A stretch of DNA of 53,072 bases, from NCBI GenBank assembly GCA_004297765.1, contig SCTZ01000086.1, positions 1-53,072 of the forward strand. Reading direction: 5' to 3'. The notes under the pieces are model-generated. The model saw only the letters and a list, made by a program, of their open reading frames with translations. It ran no database searches and was not told the DNA's origin. The position numbers and the translations under genes were made by a program. Numbering within the stretch: the stretch's first letter is position 1; the number at the start of each line of letters is the position of its first letter. Origin of the DNA: Chloroflexota bacterium. GTDB taxonomy: Bacteria; Chloroflexota; Dehalococcoidia; FW602-bin16. Shown here piece after piece: positions 50,752-53,072 of this stretch.

Positions 50752-52854
50752 ATGAGCGAACGGACTCGATACTCATTCTCTGTCCGTTCCATCAGCACTT
50801 GCCGCCTCGTCAGACACGACCTGCCGCGGTTGCTCGCAGATGGGCTTCTCGTAGCCGCCAGTCTGGTCATGGATGCGCTCGGACGATCTCTTACGACCGA
50901 CCTCGATCTTGCCCTTACGCTACAATTCGTCGTCGCGGCGGCGTGCATCGCCTGCGGCGTAAACTACATCTTCGGGCTCTACCACCGTATCTGGCGCTAC
51001 GCATCGGCCGGCGAGGTCATCGTCATCGCGGCCGCCGTAGCCTGCAGCTCTATCGGCTGGGGTCTCATGGATCTCGTTTGGCCTGTCCAGCGTCCTGTCC
51101 CGCTTAGCGTCGTTGTGGCATCCAGCCTGTTCACCTTCATGGGGTTCGTGGGGATGCGCTATCGCAGACGGATCTTGACTGGTTTCGAATGGCGATGGCG
51201 GGCCCTGCGGGGGGACTTCCAGTTAGTGCGCACCCGCGTGCTTATCGTGGGCGCTGGGGAAGACGGACAGTTGCTGGCCTGGCGCTTTCTGAATCAGTTT
51301 CCTGGTGAGCGCTATGAGGTTATCGGCTTTATCGATGATGATCCGTCGAAACTGGGGATGCGACTGCATGGCATCAAGATCCTGGGCGATCGGCACGTTA
51401 TTCCTGGGCTTGTCGAGCGCGAGCGCATCGATCTCGTCCTTATTGCGCTGTACAATATCGCAGGCGATGATTTTCGAGCCATTCTGGATATCTGTGAGAG
51501 GACGTCGGCCATCATAAAGGTGCTTCCGAACGTCTTTGAGCTCATCGAAGACCCACGTGCCCCCGTACTTATGCGCGACATAACGGCCGCTGATCTGCTT
51601 GGTCGCAAGTCCGTCGAGATCGATCAAGCAGCCTGTCGCGACCTGTTGTCCGGCAAGGCCGTTCTGGTGACAGGGGCCGCGGGTTCCATCGGGTCCCAGT
51701 TGTGTCGACAAATCATTGGCTTCGGGCCGCGGCACCTCATCATGGTGGACAACAATGAATCCGGTCTCCACGATCTCTTCATCGCGTGCTCATGCTCTGG
51801 AGCTCAGCAATTCGGCGCTCGCCCCATTGGCATGCACGCCAGCGGCTCCAGTGGAGTGATCGTTCAGTCCCTGATACCCATCGTGGGCGACGTGACAAAT
51901 GAGTCCAAGATGCAGGCCGTCATGGAGACCTACCGCCCACAGATAGTATTCCACGCCGCCGCTTACAAACACGTTCCGCTCATGGAAGAGCATCCCGATG
52001 AGGCGTTGCGTGTCAACGTGCTAGGTACGCATGTCATGTCCGATCTAGCGACCCGCTATGGCGTCGAGCGCTTTGTACTGGTATCTACTGACAAAGCCAT
52101 CAATCCATCATCTATCATGGGCGCAACGAAGCGGCTATGTGAGATTCTGATCATGCCGGATATGCCGCCCAGGAACTATGGGGCAAACGGCAGCGGTCCC
52201 TTTCCGCTGCCGCGAGCCAGAAATCAGGTGTCGCGAGATCACAACCAGCCGCTCTCGTCGTCTCATCCAGCCCTTGCAGGATCGCCTACTGATAGACGCC
52301 CGTTGTTCACGGCTGTTCGTTTCGGGAACGTTCTCAGCTCGCGTGGGAGCGTGGTTCCTACCTTTGAGCGTCAGATCGATGAAGGTGGCCCGATTACTGT
52401 CACACATCCCGAGATGACTCGTTACTTCATGAGCATCCCTGAGGCTGCCAGTCTAATCATCCAGTCCGCGGCCCTCACCGAGAACGGCGATATCTTCATG
52501 CTGAACATGGGACAGCGTATCCGAATCGATGACCTTGCCCGCCGCCTTATTCGGCTGCGCGGACTACGTCCGGAGGTAGATATTCCCATCGTCTATACTG
52601 GCGTCCGTCCTGGCGAAAAGATGCACGAGGAGCTACTCGGTGTCGACGAATTGCGCCTTCCCACCACACATCCGAAAATCTTTCGGATCCAGTGCGCTAT
52701 GTCAAAAGACAGCTTCGCGCTACGGCGTCAGATCGAGGAGTTGCTTGCTCTTACACACGAGCGAAGATACGAGGATGCTGTCGCACTGCTGCGAGAAACG
52801 GTGGGGCTGTGTGGGAACGACGTTAGCTTGGGAACCGCTGGATCTGCCGATTAA
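50752..52854 (+). CDS. Membrane nucleotide-sugar 4,6-dehydratase/epimerase (WbpM/CapD-like)
   Basis: 700 residues from ATG 50752. Four N-terminal helices (about 25-140) are followed by a CoA-binding-like Rossmann domain (VLIVGAGEDGQLLAWRFLNQ) and the short-chain dehydrogenase core: VLVTGAAGSIGSQLCRQII (about 304), IVFHAAAYKHVPLMEEHPDE, and STDKAINPSSIMGATKR, in which S445, M456 and K460 match the Ser-Met-Lys triad of WbpM in place of Ser-Tyr-Lys. The product would be UDP-4-keto-6-deoxy-HexNAc, precursor of QuiNAc, FucNAc or bacillosamine. Two insertions set it apart: about 25 residues at 360-390 (SGAQQFGARPIGMHASGSSG) and about 40 at 476-515, the latter encoded partly by a hairpin. It closes the gene block. 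Confidence 0.92.
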   Translation: MSERTRYSFSVRSISTCRLVRHDLPRLLADGLLVAASLVMDALGRSLTTDLDLALTLQFVVAAACIACGVNYIFGLYHRIWRYASAGEVIVIAAAVACSSIGWGLMDLVWPVQRPVPLSVVVASSLFTFMGFVGMRYRRRILTGFEWRWRALRGDFQLVRTRVLIVGAGEDGQLLAWRFLNQFPGERYEVIGFIDDDPSKLGMRLHGIKILGDRHVIPGLVERERIDLVLIALYNIAGDDFRAILDICERTSAIIKVLPNVFELIEDPRAPVLMRDITAADLLGRKSVEIDQAACRDLLSGKAVLVTGAAGSIGSQLCRQIIGFGPRHLIMVDNNESGLHDLFIACSCSGAQQFGARPIGMHASGSSGVIVQSLIPIVGDVTNESKMQAVMETYRPQIVFHAAAYKHVPLMEEHPDEALRVNVLGTHVMSDLATRYGVERFVLVSTDKAINPSSIMGATKRLCEILIMPDMPPRNYGANGSGPFPLPRARNQVSRDHNQPLSSSHPALAGSPTDRRPLFTAVRFGNVLSSRGSVVPTFERQIDEGGPITVTHPEMTRYFMSIPEAASLIIQSAALTENGDIFMLNMGQRIRIDDLARRLIRLRGLRPEVDIPIVYTGVRPGEKMHEELLGVDELRLPTTHPKIFRIQCAMSKDSFALRRQIEELLALTHERRYEDAVALLRETVGLCGNDVSLGTAGSAD
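52188..52212. repeat. Perfect 9-bp inverted repeat inside the WbpM-like gene
   Basis: CGGCAGCGG (52188-52196), the loop TCCCTTT, and CCGCTGCCG (52204-52212) form a perfect stem. It encodes part of an insertion (NGSGPFPLPRA) that WbpM relatives lack, so it may be an absorbed palindromic element. Confidence 0.7.
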
Positions 52855-52855
52855 T

Positions 52856-52957
52856 GGTGCATCCGCCAACTCTAATCGAATCCGTAGTGGCGGACGGCTC
52901 TCGCCAGCGGCGAGTCGCCTTCGGAGACTGTCCGCCAGGGGTGGGGGGCGCGCCCCA
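52856..52957. repeat. Partial copy of the GGTGCATCCGCC palindromic repeat
   Basis: GGTGCATCCGCCAACTC starts two bases after the WbpM-like stop. TCCGTAGTGGCGGACGGCTC follows, the complement of the right arm of the element at 48253-48398, and later CTGTCCGCCAGGGG mirrors TGGCGGAC. The second end is not visible before about 52957. The following bases up to 53020 include a GGTGGGAG..CTCCCATC inverted repeat (52979-53008) and no supportable complete gene. Confidence 0.65.
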
Positions 52958-53024
52958 ATGCTGTCCGATAAAAAATTCAGGTGGGAGATTCGAGCGGTAG
53001 CTCCCATCCCGGGAAGGCAAGTTG

Positions 53025-53072
53025 GTGCGCTATGGGCAGCGCCTGCGGCGCATCGGTGAGGCTGACGTGCAC
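53025..53072 (+). CDS. Possible start of a further gene, cut by the window end
   Basis: GTG 53025 follows GGGAAGG at a plausible distance and opens VRYGQRLRRIGEADVH, which stays open to the last base. Sixteen residues are too few to assign anything. Confidence 0.2.
   Translation, partial: MRYGQRLRRIGEADVH

Noticed and set aside
1-53072. tRNA, rRNA, integrase, attachment sites or a transposase
   Set aside because: None could be recognised on either strand; the mobile sequences are all non-coding palindromic repeats.

Overview
The window looks like part of a Chloroflexota (Chloroflexi) chromosome. The GC content is fairly high (around 60% by eye), GTG and TTG starts are common, secreted proteins carry long Thr-Pro linkers, and gap regions hold small palindromic repeats of a type common in that phylum. 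No rRNA, tRNA or marker gene is present, so the phylum is an inference.

Layout. (1) 1-5290 is a tandem array of secreted clan GH-A glycoside hydrolases: the 3' end of one carbohydrate-binding protein, a complete 1064-residue enzyme with three carbohydrate-binding-like modules, a shorter paralogue, and two decayed hydrolase fragments. (2) 5290-8480 holds a membrane-anchored protein with an 11-residue repeat (minus strand) and an orphan oligopeptide-type ABC substrate-binding lipoprotein behind a strong promoter with a dyad at its start site. (3) 8570-10310 is a regulatory head: a LuxR/NarL-family regulator whose receiver has lost its phosphorylation site, divergent from a NusG/RfaH/LoaP-like antitermination paralogue, followed by two adjacent RNA hairpins. 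(4) 10480-52854 is one long, almost entirely plus-strand polysaccharide cluster of 34 genes, many overlapping by 1-25 bases.

How the cluster could work. A monotopic phosphoglycosyl transferase (44405) would load the first sugar phosphate on a lipid carrier. Two capsule-type GT-B enzymes, six GT4 and five GT2 enzymes extend or decorate it. A GtrB/DPM-like GT2 (22248) could make polyprenyl-phosphate sugars used by up to five membrane GT-C enzymes, one of which is fused to an O-antigen-ligase/polymerase domain (37908). Three methyltransferases, one hexapeptide acyltransferase, two DegT aminotransferases, a class I/II aminotransferase, a two-subunit transketolase and a WbpM-type 4,6-dehydratase suggest unusual amino and deoxy sugars. 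Export is by a Wzm/Wzt ABC transporter, with chain length or tyrosine-kinase control from a fused Wzz/BY-kinase. No Wzx flippase is seen.

Mobile and repeat DNA. Small palindromic elements of at least three families sit exactly in the gaps between genes. One insertion between the Wzm and Wzt genes is flanked by a 20-bp duplication. Perfect palindromes also occur inside two coding regions. The most unusual combination is a degenerate receiver regulator, a specialised NusG and a leader double hairpin heading a 43-kb glycan operon.
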